Source: a virus
Length of the DNA: 21,771 nt
Virus record (IMG/VR): IMGVR_UViG_3300025652_000649
Location: 1 to 21,771 of that record
Reading direction: 5' to 3' (one strand)
Part shown: positions 6,878-13,563 of the stretch, in pieces
Position numbering within the stretch: position 1 is the stretch's first letter
Layout of the letters: each line of letters begins with the position of its first letter
Made by a program: the position numbers and the translations under genes
The notes under the pieces: generated by a model
Seen by the model: the letters and a program-made list of their open reading frames with translations, nothing else
What the model was told of the DNA's origin: nothing
Database searches by the model: none

Positions 6878-6996
6878 TGGGAGTGGACGGATTCGAACCG
6901 TAGTGGGGGTCAACGCTTCCCCTAGATAGCTCACCCTACAGGTATTCTAGGACTCTCTCTTTCCACCTTACTAGTATTTGCCGAGTACTCACTCCC
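6878..6996 (-). tRNA. Oversized tRNA-like element, identity uncertain
   Basis: On the minus strand GGGAGTG (6996-6990) pairs perfectly with CACTCCC (6885-6879), giving a 7-bp acceptor stem with discriminator A. A T-arm ACGGTTCGAATCCGT precedes the 3' strand. A D-arm-like AGTACTCGGCAAATACT follows the 5' strand and contains GG. GGGG/CCCC could form a long variable arm. However, the element is 119 nt, about 30 nt longer than a class II tRNA. Position 8 is not T, CCA is not encoded, and no canonical 5+7+5 anticodon arm is visible. The best anticodon candidate is GTA (Tyr) in CTGTAGG with a 3-bp stem, and CCTAGA/TCTAGG forms another helix. It may be a tRNA with an insertion, a decaying tRNA or a tRNA mimic. 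Confidence 0.5.
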
Positions 6997-7022
6997 ATAT
7001 TTTCTTCTATTGAAGAGTAGAG

Positions 7023-7337
7023 CTAAAAATCCATCGTGTCAAAGATTTCTTTCGGTTTATTTTCGTTTATCATAGTTTCAGTAACTTCTGACATTGTGTT
7101 ATTCCACTCTTCTGCAAGTACTGAAAGTTTAACTCTAGATACTTCAACTAAGATGAAAGCTTCTACTAAATGTTTCGGGAGATCTTCTCTAATCTTTCCT
7201 ACTTCCTCAAGCTCCATACAGCGTCCAATAGTCTTAACTATCTCTGAGCTTCTAGCTAATTGTGCCGATAATTCCTCTAAACATTCAAAGTGGTCCTTGT
7301 TCTTCATTACTTGTATTAAGTCCTGTAATTTATTCAT
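7023..7337 (-). CDS. Hypothetical helical replication-region protein (104 aa)
   Basis: Unknown 104-aa, mostly helical, acidic protein. I start it at ATG 7337 (MNKLQDLIQVMKNKD). A longer reading from further upstream would add a Lys/Arg-only stretch that is the out-of-frame shadow of the 49-aa gene. ATG 7337 overlaps the 49-aa stop as ATGAATAA, so the two are coupled. There is one Cys near residue 18 (HFECLEE) and another in GRCMELEE, and no membrane segment. The C-terminus, EIFDTMDF, has the same hydrophobic-acidic-Phe ending as the polymerase, helicase, SSB and TerS. It lies between polymerase and SNF2 helicase, suggesting a replication accessory role. Confidence 0.72.
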   Translation of the reverse strand: MNKLQDLIQVMKNKDHFECLEELSAQLARSSEIVKTIGRCMELEEVGKIREDLPKHLVEAFILVEVSRVKLSVLAEEWNNTMSEVTETMINENKPKEIFDTMDF

Positions 7338-7479
7338 CTTCGTTTTCTCCCTTATCTTCTTCTGTTTCTTCTTTGGTTTCTTTTTCTTCTTTCTTCTTGC
7401 CAAAAATCTTGTCGTAATTGCTACTGTACTTTTCCATGTCTGTATTCAAGTGTGCTGTTTCTTTAAATGAATCTCCCAT
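7330..7479 (-). CDS. Small charged protein (49 aa)
   Basis: A 49-aa ORF with a strong ribosome binding site, AGGAGAATAGTATG; the AGGAG lies in the last codons of the HNH gene just upstream. The protein starts MGDSFKETAHLNTDMEKYSS, continues NYDKIFGKKKEEK and ends in a Glu/Asp/Lys-rich tail. It is probably disordered. The stop overlaps the ATG of the next gene by 8 nt, the same coupling used elsewhere in this operon. No family is recognised. Good translation signals and tight packing support it, but the low-complexity sequence says little about function. Confidence 0.7.
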   Translation of the reverse strand: MGDSFKETAHLNTDMEKYSSNYDKIFGKKKEEKETKEETEEDKGENEDE

Positions 7480-7480
7480 A

Positions 7481-7972
7481 CTATTCTCCTATATGCTTCC
7501 AAGTTCTTCCGTTTCTTATATCCCTTATAGTTCTATCGTGTACTTTATATCGCTTTCCTATTATTACAGGAGATACTCCTTGCTTAAGGTATATTCTTAT
7601 ACTTCTAACTTGACCCTCTGTTAGTTTTCTGCCGCATTGAGGTATTCTTAATTTATTATCCAAGGCGTGTTGATTATTTTCTGAGTAGGTATTCCACTCT
7701 AAATTAGCTAATCTATTATCTGTTTTAACTCCGTTTTTGTGGTTTACTGTGGCTTTGTTTTCCGGATTGGGTATAAAAGCGATAGCTAATAGTCTGTGTA
7801 CATACAGCTTTTCTTTTTTATACCTTCCGCATAAAGTTATCATGTGGTAATTTACTTTAGTTAAGCAAGTCTTTAATATTTTTTTAGATATTTTAGAATA
7901 TATTTCTCCTTTTTCAGAGATCATATATCTACCTTCATAGCCTCTAATATTCTTAAAATTGCATAGATTCAT
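7481..7972 (-). CDS. NUMOD4-HNH homing-type endonuclease nested at the end of DNA polymerase
   Basis: Predicted 163-aa endonuclease. It has an N-terminal NUMOD4-like segment (FKNIRGYEGRYMISEKGEIY) and an HNH_3 core (VHRLLAIAFIPN, VNHKNGVKTDNRLANLEWNT). The C-terminal HTH is LTEGQVRSIRIYL followed by IIGKRYKVHDRTIRD. Domain order and motifs parallel the HNH gene at 282-824. It starts 20 nt inside the polymerase gene, and its ribosome binding site (GAGGTAGTATATG) is made of polymerase codons. Its own last codons in turn hold the ribosome binding site of the 49-aa gene. It thus fits between two genes without breaking either. HNH genes next to polymerase genes are a recurring homing pattern. Confidence 0.9.
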   Translation of the reverse strand: MNLCNFKNIRGYEGRYMISEKGEIYSKISKKILKTCLTKVNYHMITLCGRYKKEKLYVHRLLAIAFIPNPENKATVNHKNGVKTDNRLANLEWNTYSENNQHALDNKLRIPQCGRKLTEGQVRSIRIYLKQGVSPVIIGKRYKVHDRTIRDIRNGRTWKHIGE

Positions 7973-10031
7973 ATACTACCTCTTCTTTGTTAAAGTATTT
8001 CTTAAATTGTTTATACTGATCTACTCCCCGTTCATCGATATATAGGGGTTGTTGATGTACTCCCATTATTTGTTCTCCGAATTTAGTGGGGTATGAGATA
8101 TTGAAAGTATTTTCTTTTAACTCAGGACTCCATATATCTCCGTCTAATCTACAAAATGCTATTTCTTTCATTTCTTCAGGGAAGTAGAATCGGAAAGCTT
8201 CATCCATAGATGTAGCTAGTATCTTTATTTTTTCGATATTTTTGTCTACGTCCTCCATAATATAAATAGCGTCATGGAGTTGATATGATACATTTAGTCC
8301 ATAATCTTGTGCTACTCCAGTAGCTTTTCGCATTATGGCCGCTGCTAGTCCTTGCGATGGTACATTACCTACCGAACGAAAATTGGCATTGTCCCCCCAT
8401 AAATACCATCCATCGGGTAATCTTAGGTGTCTTTTAAGCTTGTAGTTCCTCTGTATACTAGCTTTCCACTTCCATAAGGTACGATAGGCTTGTTTATGTT
8501 TGTTAATCCATTTAAGGGCCATTTCAGGTGTGTGGGGTATACCTGTAGTCTCTGTTAATTGTTTAGATAGACCATATTCAGTTAGATCATACTGCTGTCC
8601 TAATATAATAGGCTTAGCCATAACTCTTTCTTTCCCATGTGATTTCTTTGTAGCGGTATTAGGTACTGCTCCGCAATCTTTAAGGAAAGCCATATATACA
8701 TCACCAGTAGCGTAAGCTTTTAGCATATTTTTATCATTACTAAGTAAAGCTGAGATTAGGTACTCCTGACTGGCCCAATCTATAGAAATCATACATTTGC
8801 CTTTGGGGGGTTCTATCATTACGCGCATCCAAGAACTTTTTAATGGGATAAATGAAGAAGCTTTGGGTTGCGATCTGCTACTTTGTGCTGTGTAAATACC
8901 TAAATACGGGCGTACCATACCGTCACTTCCGATATAATCCCATATACTTGTCTTTCCTCCGGCTGTGAATCCATTTAAGTTCTGCTTTAATTTTAAGTAT
9001 CTTATAAGCTGAGCAAAATAATGCCCTTCTGGGTATGTATGGGTAAAGTTAAAGTGTTTCGAGAAAGCCGGAAGGGATAAAGAAAGATCTTTCTTCCCTG
9101 ATTTTCCTCCATCTGTCATCATCCATTTTGTTTTAGGGTGAGTACCTAACCATTTTCGTATTTCATCTCTAATAGCGGATTGATTCATAGTGAATAGTCC
9201 TTCCTTCCTCTTAAATTTATAGAAGGGGCTATTGTCTGGAAACTGTCTTATGATATCTTGCTGACAACTGAATAGAATCTTCCCTACTTGATCCGAAAAG
9301 TTCTTAGTTTTTTCTACATTTATAGGGTAGCCTAAACTTTCAATTTTTGCAGTTCTGCATGAAAATTCTGCTCTTACTTTCATGTCAGCAATTAACTGTT
9401 TTATATCGAATTGCCTTCCAAGTAGTCTTTTATATTCTGTAAGCATGGCTTGAAACATAGGCCATAGGTATTCGGTATCATCAGCACAATATTGTAAGAT
9501 CTCTTCTTGTTCTGCTTTAGTAAATTCAACTGGATTAGATATGATTAGCTTTCTCATATTCTCTTTGAATACAGTATCTATCTGTACATTTAAGAGTTTA
9601 AAGCAAGCTGCCGCTAAATTGTATCTAGGTTTCTCATTATCAGACTTCTTCTTCTCTTCTTCAGTCTGTTCCCACTTATTAACAGGTGGCTTGGTAGTTT
9701 TTACTCTACCGTCCATATACTGCCTACCATATTGTAACTTATGATTATGGTTTAATAGTTGGCGATATTCTAAGTAATTATCTACCCATTTATATTTGAG
9801 TGGTTCAAGATTTAAAGCTAGGAATACGCGAGCTTCTGCTGTGGCCGCGTAGGATATAAAAACGTAACCCTGCCTATGCAATTCATTTATCTTATTTACT
9901 ACTGGGGTTCTATCCGAGTTATGTACCCAATATTTAAATACATCGTCTGCCGTCCTTATGACAATACAGACTAAGTTTAGCTTGGGTTCCTTAGATTGGT
10001 TATACTCTGCGTCTATTGAGGCGTACTTCAT
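7953..10031 (-). CDS. Family A DNA polymerase with 3'-5' exonuclease domain
   Basis: Predicted replicative DNA polymerase (692 aa). The N-terminal exonuclease has Exo I YASIDAEYN (Asp7, Glu9), an atypical Exo II ISYAATAEARVF with Glu in place of the usual Asp, and Exo III ILQYCADDTEYL near residue 182. Polymerase motif A is MISIDWASQEYLI near 415 and motif B RVMAKPIILGQQYDLTEYG near 473. Motif C is SYQLHDAIYI near 586, where the usual His-Asp-Glu reads His-Asp-Ala. The catalytic Asp residues are kept. It has a good AAGGA ribosome binding site 7 nt before ATG. The C-terminus, EVVYESMQF, carries the shared Phe tail, and the same bases encode the start region of the HNH gene. No RNA primer-synthesis domain is present; priming probably comes from the SF3 protein or the host. 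Confidence 0.95.
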   Translation of the reverse strand: MKYASIDAEYNQSKEPKLNLVCIVIRTADDVFKYWVHNSDRTPVVNKINELHRQGYVFISYAATAEARVFLALNLEPLKYKWVDNYLEYRQLLNHNHKLQYGRQYMDGRVKTTKPPVNKWEQTEEEKKKSDNEKPRYNLAAACFKLLNVQIDTVFKENMRKLIISNPVEFTKAEQEEILQYCADDTEYLWPMFQAMLTEYKRLLGRQFDIKQLIADMKVRAEFSCRTAKIESLGYPINVEKTKNFSDQVGKILFSCQQDIIRQFPDNSPFYKFKRKEGLFTMNQSAIRDEIRKWLGTHPKTKWMMTDGGKSGKKDLSLSLPAFSKHFNFTHTYPEGHYFAQLIRYLKLKQNLNGFTAGGKTSIWDYIGSDGMVRPYLGIYTAQSSRSQPKASSFIPLKSSWMRVMIEPPKGKCMISIDWASQEYLISALLSNDKNMLKAYATGDVYMAFLKDCGAVPNTATKKSHGKERVMAKPIILGQQYDLTEYGLSKQLTETTGIPHTPEMALKWINKHKQAYRTLWKWKASIQRNYKLKRHLRLPDGWYLWGDNANFRSVGNVPSQGLAAAIMRKATGVAQDYGLNVSYQLHDAIYIMEDVDKNIEKIKILATSMDEAFRFYFPEEMKEIAFCRLDGDIWSPELKENTFNISYPTKFGEQIMGVHQQPLYIDERGVDQYKQFKKYFNKEEVVYESMQF

Positions 10032-10075
10032 TATTATATCCTTAGTAGTAGTGGTAAACTGGTTTTGAGATCTGT

Positions 10076-10279
10076 TTAAAACAGGTTAATGCCACTCATG
10101 CTTTCCGCACAAATAGATCCCTTCATTATATAGTTTGATTTCATCTTAATTGTGTATAGGCCATTTGGCTTTCCGCCATCATCTTCATGCCTTTTTATAT
10201 ACTCAATTGACTCTAGTGCTATCAGTATAACTAGTCCGTCTTGATTGCCCTCGTAAAATTCTATAAATTGTGTCTTCAT
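10076..10279 (-). CDS. Small hypothetical protein (67 aa)
   Basis: Unknown 67-aa protein, predicted mainly beta: IALESIEYIKRH, GLYTIKMKSNYIM. The pattern of a short strand pair and a turn rich in Gly/Asp (EDDGGKPNG) resembles small single-domain phage proteins, but no family is assigned. Its ATG immediately follows the SF3 helicase stop (TAAATG), so it is translationally coupled and lies between helicase and polymerase. It also ends in Phe (SMSGINLF), a hydrophobic end only loosely like the acidic-Phe tails of its neighbours. Confidence 0.72.
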   Translation of the reverse strand: MKTQFIEFYEGNQDGLVILIALESIEYIKRHEDDGGKPNGLYTIKMKSNYIMKGSICAESMSGINLF

Positions 10280-11872
10280 TTAAAACTCCATATTGGTTGT
10301 ATCTATTTTTGTGTCTACTTCTACTGCTTTACTTTCTATTTCATACTTCTTGGAAGGTATTATAACTCTTTCTGATCCCTTCCTTACTACATAACCGTAG
10401 TCCTCTCCATGTTCATCCTTGTGGACGTCTAGGAAGTTCTGGCAATTAGTATATCCTTGGCTTTTCCCTTTATACATTAATTCAGGGTTTCCAGTGATAG
10501 GTATGTCCTCGCACTCTCCTGAAGCTAAGCTACTTACTATATATCGTTGCCAAGGCAGTAATGCTTTCTCTACTATCTCGTAAAATAGTGAAGTTTTATA
10601 AGGTTGTTCTCTTCTGAACTCTTTCGTGAATCCATTTTGTAGAATCCAATGCCCTAAATTCGAGTAAAATTCCTTATGTTCTTCAGGTTTTCTTATTATG
10701 GAATAAAGTTCATCCATCTTATCTTCCCCTATCCCTGCTGTCAGAGTTTTAGTGGTCAATACTGGAACTGCAAACCTTCTTGATTCATAAACTAAATGGT
10801 TAATAGTTTCTAAGTTGTTACTTATTATTGAAGAGGCATAATTTACTTCATTCCCTTCAATAGTTAAGTTCTTCCCATGATATGTCATCCTTGGGTCGTA
10901 TAGTTGTTTGAAGTCATCTAAGTTCTGCTTGGTGTAAATTCCATGTTCATCAAAATAGAGAAGTCTTCTATGTCTAAGTTCACTATTGAAGTTATTATCC
11001 CAAAAACCTTTGGGTACTAGATAGTAATTTGAGTCTCCTACTAGATTAGAGAAGATCTCAACTAATGTATTTTTACCTATCCCATGATGTCCATGTAGTA
11101 ATAAATGAACTGGACTTCTACTTGTGAGCATATTGTATGCCCAAAACATTACATATTGCCTACATTTCTTGTCTGGGAACAAGTGATTCATTAGATCTTT
11201 GAATAGTTCAGGCATTTTCGGACGCGCATTTTCGGACTTTCTCCATAATGGTGAGTTATGAGAATTGATACTTGTTATCTCCTGGCCATCACTTAATTCG
11301 ATTATCTTAGATCCGCCCGATGTTGTGGGGTCGAAATCTATTTGAGCAGAGGTGAATTTACCATGTAGTAGTTTCTTATCTTCAGCAGATTGCTTCTTTT
11401 CCCATATTTCATAAGCTTTATAACTTGCTTCGTGTATTACTGTCTTATCTTCAATATTAAACATTATCGTTTGGGCGGTCCTATAATCGATTATAGGGAT
11501 TAGAGGAGAGTAGTCCATTTCTTCAATACCTCTACTAGCGATATCGTTTGCTTTCCTCTTCATCTTATCTTTAGTTAGTTTATTGAGAAGTGTATTAAAT
11601 ACGAATAAACCCATACTGCTTTTAATATCTTTCTCTTCTTCTACATTATACTTATCTGAGATGTAGTTTTCTACTAAGAAGAAGTTCGTTCTCCCGAGCT
11701 TATCCTTCAAAGGCTTGTAGTTGGTCACTAAGAGTCTGCAAAAGGTCGCAGAGGTGTAATTATCCCCTCGTAAGGCTATGCTACTAATTGACTTACCCTC
11801 GGATAGTCCTTGGTTAGCGTAAAAATCTAATAATTGTTGGATTGCTTGTTTCTGTTTCTGTTCTTCAGTCAT
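10280..11872 (-). CDS. SF3-type phage primase-helicase (D5/DUF5906-like)
   Basis: Predicted superfamily 3 replicative helicase (530 aa), probably hexameric. Walker A is LHGHHGIGKNTLVEIF near residue 260, Walker B RRLLYFDEHG near 303, motif C (sensor) YASSIISNN near 345, and the arginine-finger region is YESRRFAVPVL near 362. This is the arrangement of the D5-like/DUF5906 C-terminal domain of phage primase-helicases. The first 240 residues show no classical primase catalytic triad that I can identify, so a primase function is only inferred from relatives. The ribosome binding site AAGGA lies 7 nt before ATG. The C-terminus, KIDTTNMEF, shares the Phe-ended tail with polymerase and SSB. In T7, comparable tails on gp4 and gp2.5 dock the polymerase. 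Confidence 0.88.
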   Translation of the reverse strand: MTEEQKQKQAIQQLLDFYANQGLSEGKSISSIALRGDNYTSATFCRLLVTNYKPLKDKLGRTNFFLVENYISDKYNVEEEKDIKSSMGLFVFNTLLNKLTKDKMKRKANDIASRGIEEMDYSPLIPIIDYRTAQTIMFNIEDKTVIHEASYKAYEIWEKKQSAEDKKLLHGKFTSAQIDFDPTTSGGSKIIELSDGQEITSINSHNSPLWRKSENARPKMPELFKDLMNHLFPDKKCRQYVMFWAYNMLTSRSPVHLLLHGHHGIGKNTLVEIFSNLVGDSNYYLVPKGFWDNNFNSELRHRRLLYFDEHGIYTKQNLDDFKQLYDPRMTYHGKNLTIEGNEVNYASSIISNNLETINHLVYESRRFAVPVLTTKTLTAGIGEDKMDELYSIIRKPEEHKEFYSNLGHWILQNGFTKEFRREQPYKTSLFYEIVEKALLPWQRYIVSSLASGECEDIPITGNPELMYKGKSQGYTNCQNFLDVHKDEHGEDYGYVVRKGSERVIIPSKKYEIESKAVEVDTKIDTTNMEF

Positions 11873-11959
11873 GCGTTATTCCTTAGTGGTAGTAGTTCAA
11901 AAAATTTACCTATTAGCTAACTATAAGTAATCACTTAGAGTAAACCTAATGCTATACTT

Positions 11960-12127
11960 TTACTTGCTTACGATTGTATTTAACAATACATTGTAATGTT
12001 TTATTTTTTTAGAAAAAAACGTAGCAGCGTAGCAATATAGGCTAGCAATATTACTAATAGTTGCTAATAAAGGCTTGCTTGCCGTTTGCTTTACATTATA
12101 AATATGTTCTACGTTTAGTGTTTTCAT
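11960..12127 (-). CDS. Small ORF with hydrophobic centre (55 aa)
   Basis: A 55-aa frame on the minus strand fills most of the gap between amidase and helicase genes. It starts MKTLNVEHIYNVKQ, has a hydrophobic stretch KPLLATISNIASLYCYAA that could span a membrane, and ends KHYNVLLNTIVSK. AGGAG lies upstream, but only 3 nt from the ATG, closer than usual. A promoter-like TTGACA lies 32 nt upstream. The ORF length is somewhat more than expected by chance in AT-rich DNA. If real, it may belong to the membrane-active gene set of this operon. Otherwise the region is non-coding and the hairpin inside it is the functional part. Confidence 0.5.
   Translation of the reverse strand: MKTLNVEHIYNVKQTASKPLLATISNIASLYCYAATFFSKKIKHYNVLLNTIVSK
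12043..12066. repeat. Inverted repeat TAGCAATATTA/TAATAGTTGCTA
   Basis: A near-perfect palindrome: TAGCAATATTA, one base, then TAATAGTTGCTA. The arms pair over 11 bp with a single bulge. TAGCA is repeated nearby (GTAGCAGCGTAGCAATA at 12021-12037). It falls inside the 55-aa ORF, so it is either coincidental, a protein-binding site or an origin-like element. Confidence 0.5.
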
Positions 12128-12135
12128 GTTCTCCT

Positions 12136-12164
12136 ATTAACCTCTATTAGCTAGTGTGTGTCAA
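12136..12164 (-). promoter_or_regulatory. Candidate sigma70-type promoter after the amidase gene
   Basis: On the minus strand a perfect -35 TTGACA (12164-12159) is followed after 17 nt by GTTAAT (12141-12136), a 4/6 match to the -10. The predicted start falls at about 12128, next to the ATG of the 55-aa ORF. It would drive that ORF and the replication operon behind it. The weak -10 keeps confidence low. Confidence 0.35.
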
Positions 12165-12166
12165 GT

Positions 12167-12607
12167 TTAATAATTAATTAAGTTCGCGCCAAAATTAGGG
12201 CATGTCTTATTGCTATTAAAAGCATAGTGGCCATATATATCACTATTCTTTAAATCATGTTTAAGTTTGAGTATGTCTATTAGATCAAAGAATGATTTGA
12301 ATTGAGCTAACGTGAATCTGGTGTTTCCTGTTAGGCATATAGCTATACTGTCGTGGTTCTGTCCATAACAGTGTGCGCCCCAATACATTTCGTTTCTACC
12401 TTTGTGCATCCTCCCGTCTTTAGTAATGACATAATGATAGCCTATCCTATCAAAGCCTCGTCCTGCTATAAGACGTCCGTTCCATCTGACATCATGAGAT
12501 ACTGGCGTTATGTGTAATGCGCTTATAGCTCCTATTGAGTCATCAGCAGGAGCGTCACTAGCGCTACAATGAACTATGATCTTATTAACCCTACTTATTA
12601 GTCTCAT
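12167..12607 (-). CDS. N-acetylmuramoyl-L-alanine amidase, T7 lysozyme-like endolysin
   Basis: Predicted zinc amidase (146 aa) that cuts the MurNAc-L-Ala bond of peptidoglycan. The Amidase_2 motifs are all visible: His13 in KIIVHCSAS, Tyr57 in IGYHYVI, GAHCYGQNHDSIAICLTG, then His127 in IYGHYAF and Lys134/Cys136 in NKTCPNF. By comparison with T7 lysozyme (H17, Y46, H122, K128, C130), His13, His127 and Cys136 bind zinc and Tyr57/Lys134 are catalytic. The length is close to T7's 151 aa, with no extra cell-wall-binding domain and no signal peptide, so it needs a holin or similar for release. It has a strong AGGAGG ribosome binding site. It is the last gene of the overlapping micro-ORF operon upstream. 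T7 lysozyme also inhibits its RNA polymerase; no such polymerase is seen here. Confidence 0.94.
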   Translation of the reverse strand: MRLISRVNKIIVHCSASDAPADDSIGAISALHITPVSHDVRWNGRLIAGRGFDRIGYHYVITKDGRMHKGRNEMYWGAHCYGQNHDSIAICLTGNTRFTLAQFKSFFDLIDILKLKHDLKNSDIYGHYAFNSNKTCPNFGANLINY

Positions 12608-12857
12608 GATTCTTTACCTCCTGTATTAGATAGTATTCTGTTCTGATTGCTTGCTTTGCAGGTTCTATGCAAGTTGTGAAGTATGCAAAGCTTCTAAATG
12701 GTTCGAGTCCCTTCTTTGATGTCCCTACTAGTTTGCGTCTGCCTGAACTAGTGTCTATTACTTTGAAGTTCAGGTATTTATCTGCTTGAAGTGATTGGTC
12801 CATTAATACATTGACTTGGACCGCGTTTAACCTCTTGGGTAGTGCTATTAATGTCAT
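12591..12857 (-). CDS. Hypothetical protein next to endolysin (88 aa)
   Basis: Unknown 88-aa basic protein starting MTLIALPKRLNAVQVNVLMD. The sequence suggests alternating strands (KYLNFKVIDTS, RRKLVGTSKKG) and a helical end, with one Cys (TTCIEPAKQ). It has no clear membrane segment. It has GGAG 7 nt before ATG, overlaps the upstream 65-aa gene by 4 nt and the amidase by 17 nt, and so is co-translated with both. The position suggests lysis or an early accessory function, but nothing in the sequence proves it. Confidence 0.72.
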   Translation of the reverse strand: MTLIALPKRLNAVQVNVLMDQSLQADKYLNFKVIDTSSGRRKLVGTSKKGLEPFRSFAYFTTCIEPAKQAIRTEYYLIQEVKNHETNK

Positions 12858-13051
12858 AGTTTGACTCCGTATTCGCTAGGCTGTTTAACTTCTTCTTCTA
12901 TTTCTAGTGCTTTTACTTCCTTTAGTTCGTTCTCTAGGAAATAGATCTCTGCATTTACATCAGACTTAGTTCCGAAGAACTTTCCAGTCTTTATTTGATC
13001 TTTGAGTATTCTAAGTTTATTGGTTTTTCTCTTAAATTCGTTATTTGTCAT
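12854..13051 (-). CDS. Small helical protein (65 aa)
   Basis: Unknown 65-aa protein with a basic N-terminal half (FKRKTNKLRILKDQIKTGKF) and an acidic helical C-terminal half (EIYFLENELKEVKALEIEEE), a likely coiled coil. It has no membrane segment. GAGG lies 6 nt before ATG. Its start overlaps the end of the 57-aa membrane ORF, and its stop overlaps the 88-aa gene by ATGA. It could form a soluble partner of the membrane peptides upstream, which is inference from gene order. Confidence 0.7.
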   Translation of the reverse strand: MTNNEFKRKTNKLRILKDQIKTGKFFGTKSDVNAEIYFLENELKEVKALEIEEEVKQPSEYGVKL

Positions 13052-13214
13052 TGATTACCTCTTTTACCATAAGTTTGAATTTTAGTGCTTTGTTCTCCGT
13101 CTGACATTCTTGCTCTATTTCACTGATTGTTCGTGCTAGTTCGATAGTGTATCTTAGTTGATATTGAGAATAGACGATATTAGCTAGCAAGATGACTATT
13201 AGTATTTCTTTCAT
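13041..13214 (-). CDS. Membrane micro-protein with coiled-coil tail (57 aa), possible lysis protein
   Basis: Predicted 57-aa protein. It starts MKEILIVILLANIVYS, a single N-terminal membrane anchor or uncleaved signal. A helical, mixed-charge tail follows (LARTISEIEQECQTENKALK), with one Cys. The topology (short anchor plus helical tail) recalls Rz-type inner-membrane spanins in miniature, or a small holin. It starts by an ATGA overlap with the 32-aa ORF, with AAGGGAGAAC upstream, and its end overlaps the 65-aa gene. Position upstream of the amidase supports a lysis role, but no homology is claimed. Confidence 0.65.
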   Translation of the reverse strand: MKEILIVILLANIVYSQYQLRYTIELARTISEIEQECQTENKALKFKLMVKEVINDK

Positions 13215-13309
13215 TTAGAGTTCTCCCTTATACACTTGCATATATTCTCACTGGCTTGGAATATATTCCAACATATAAATAGCGTACTTATTCCTATAAT
13301 TAAGATCAT
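13211..13309 (-). CDS. Membrane micro-peptide (32 aa)
   Basis: Predicted 32-aa peptide. A hydrophobic N-terminus (MILIIGISTLFICWNIF) is followed by a Cys-containing polar end (ENICKCIRENSK), three Cys in all. The ribosome binding site GGAG is 7 nt before ATG and is formed by the last codons of the 23-aa ORF. Start and stop both sit in ATGA overlaps with its neighbours. Size, hydrophobicity and coupling make it a candidate holin-like or regulatory lysis peptide. It is too short to be assigned to a family. Confidence 0.6.
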   Translation of the reverse strand: MILIIGISTLFICWNIFQASENICKCIRENSK

Positions 13310-13377
13310 TTAAACGCTCCTCTCAAAAAGACTAAAGCTAAATACAGGAAAAATAGGTAGTAGATAATGTAGTTCAT
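13306..13377 (-). CDS. Membrane micro-peptide (23 aa)
   Basis: Predicted 23-aa peptide, almost entirely hydrophobic and aromatic: MNYIIYYLFFLYLALVFLRG then AFK. It would form one transmembrane helix with a positive C-terminus. It has a strong AAGGAG 8 nt before ATG and is the first gene of the lysis-like operon. Its stop overlaps the next start as ATGA. Alternatively it is a leader peptide whose translation opens the ribosome binding site of the next ORF. Confidence 0.58.
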   Translation of the reverse strand: MNYIIYYLFFLYLALVFLRGAFK

Positions 13378-13563
13378 TAGTTGTTCTCCTTCGTTGAACG
13401 ATTGATTTTAGACGTGCATTTTTAGATATTTGCCCACCTGTTCTAAATGTATGTTTATTTATTTCTCGATTTTTGAAAATATTTTTGATTTTTTTGAATT
13501 TGTTTTTCGTAGTTAGTAGTAGCATGTATTTGCATCAAACCGTTTTAATGATATCTTGTAAAC
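13378..13563. promoter_or_regulatory. Divergent intergenic region with phased T-tracts
   Basis: This 186-nt region separates minus-strand lysis-like genes from the plus-strand HNH gene and must hold promoters for both. From 13470 to 13507 it contains T-tracts starting at about 13470, 13482, 13489 and 13503, spaced roughly one helical turn, which would bend DNA or serve as an UP-like element. No clear sigma70 pair was found. A 71-codon minus frame crossing it lacks a ribosome binding site and was not called. Confidence 0.4.

Noticed and set aside
7338-7403. Upstream extension of the 104-aa gene (Lys/Arg-only stretch)
   Set aside because: It is the out-of-frame shadow of the 49-aa acidic/Lys gene; ATG 7337 overlaps that gene's stop in the pattern used by neighbours.
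12700-12711. GGTTCGAGTCCC on the plus strand, resembling a tRNA T-arm
   Set aside because: It lies within a well-supported minus-strand gene and no matching acceptor stem or other arms surround it.
13310-13525. 71-codon minus-strand ORF rich in Lys
   Set aside because: It has no ribosome binding site and overlaps the 23-aa membrane ORF, which has good signals. Its Lys codons come from the AT-rich T-tracts.
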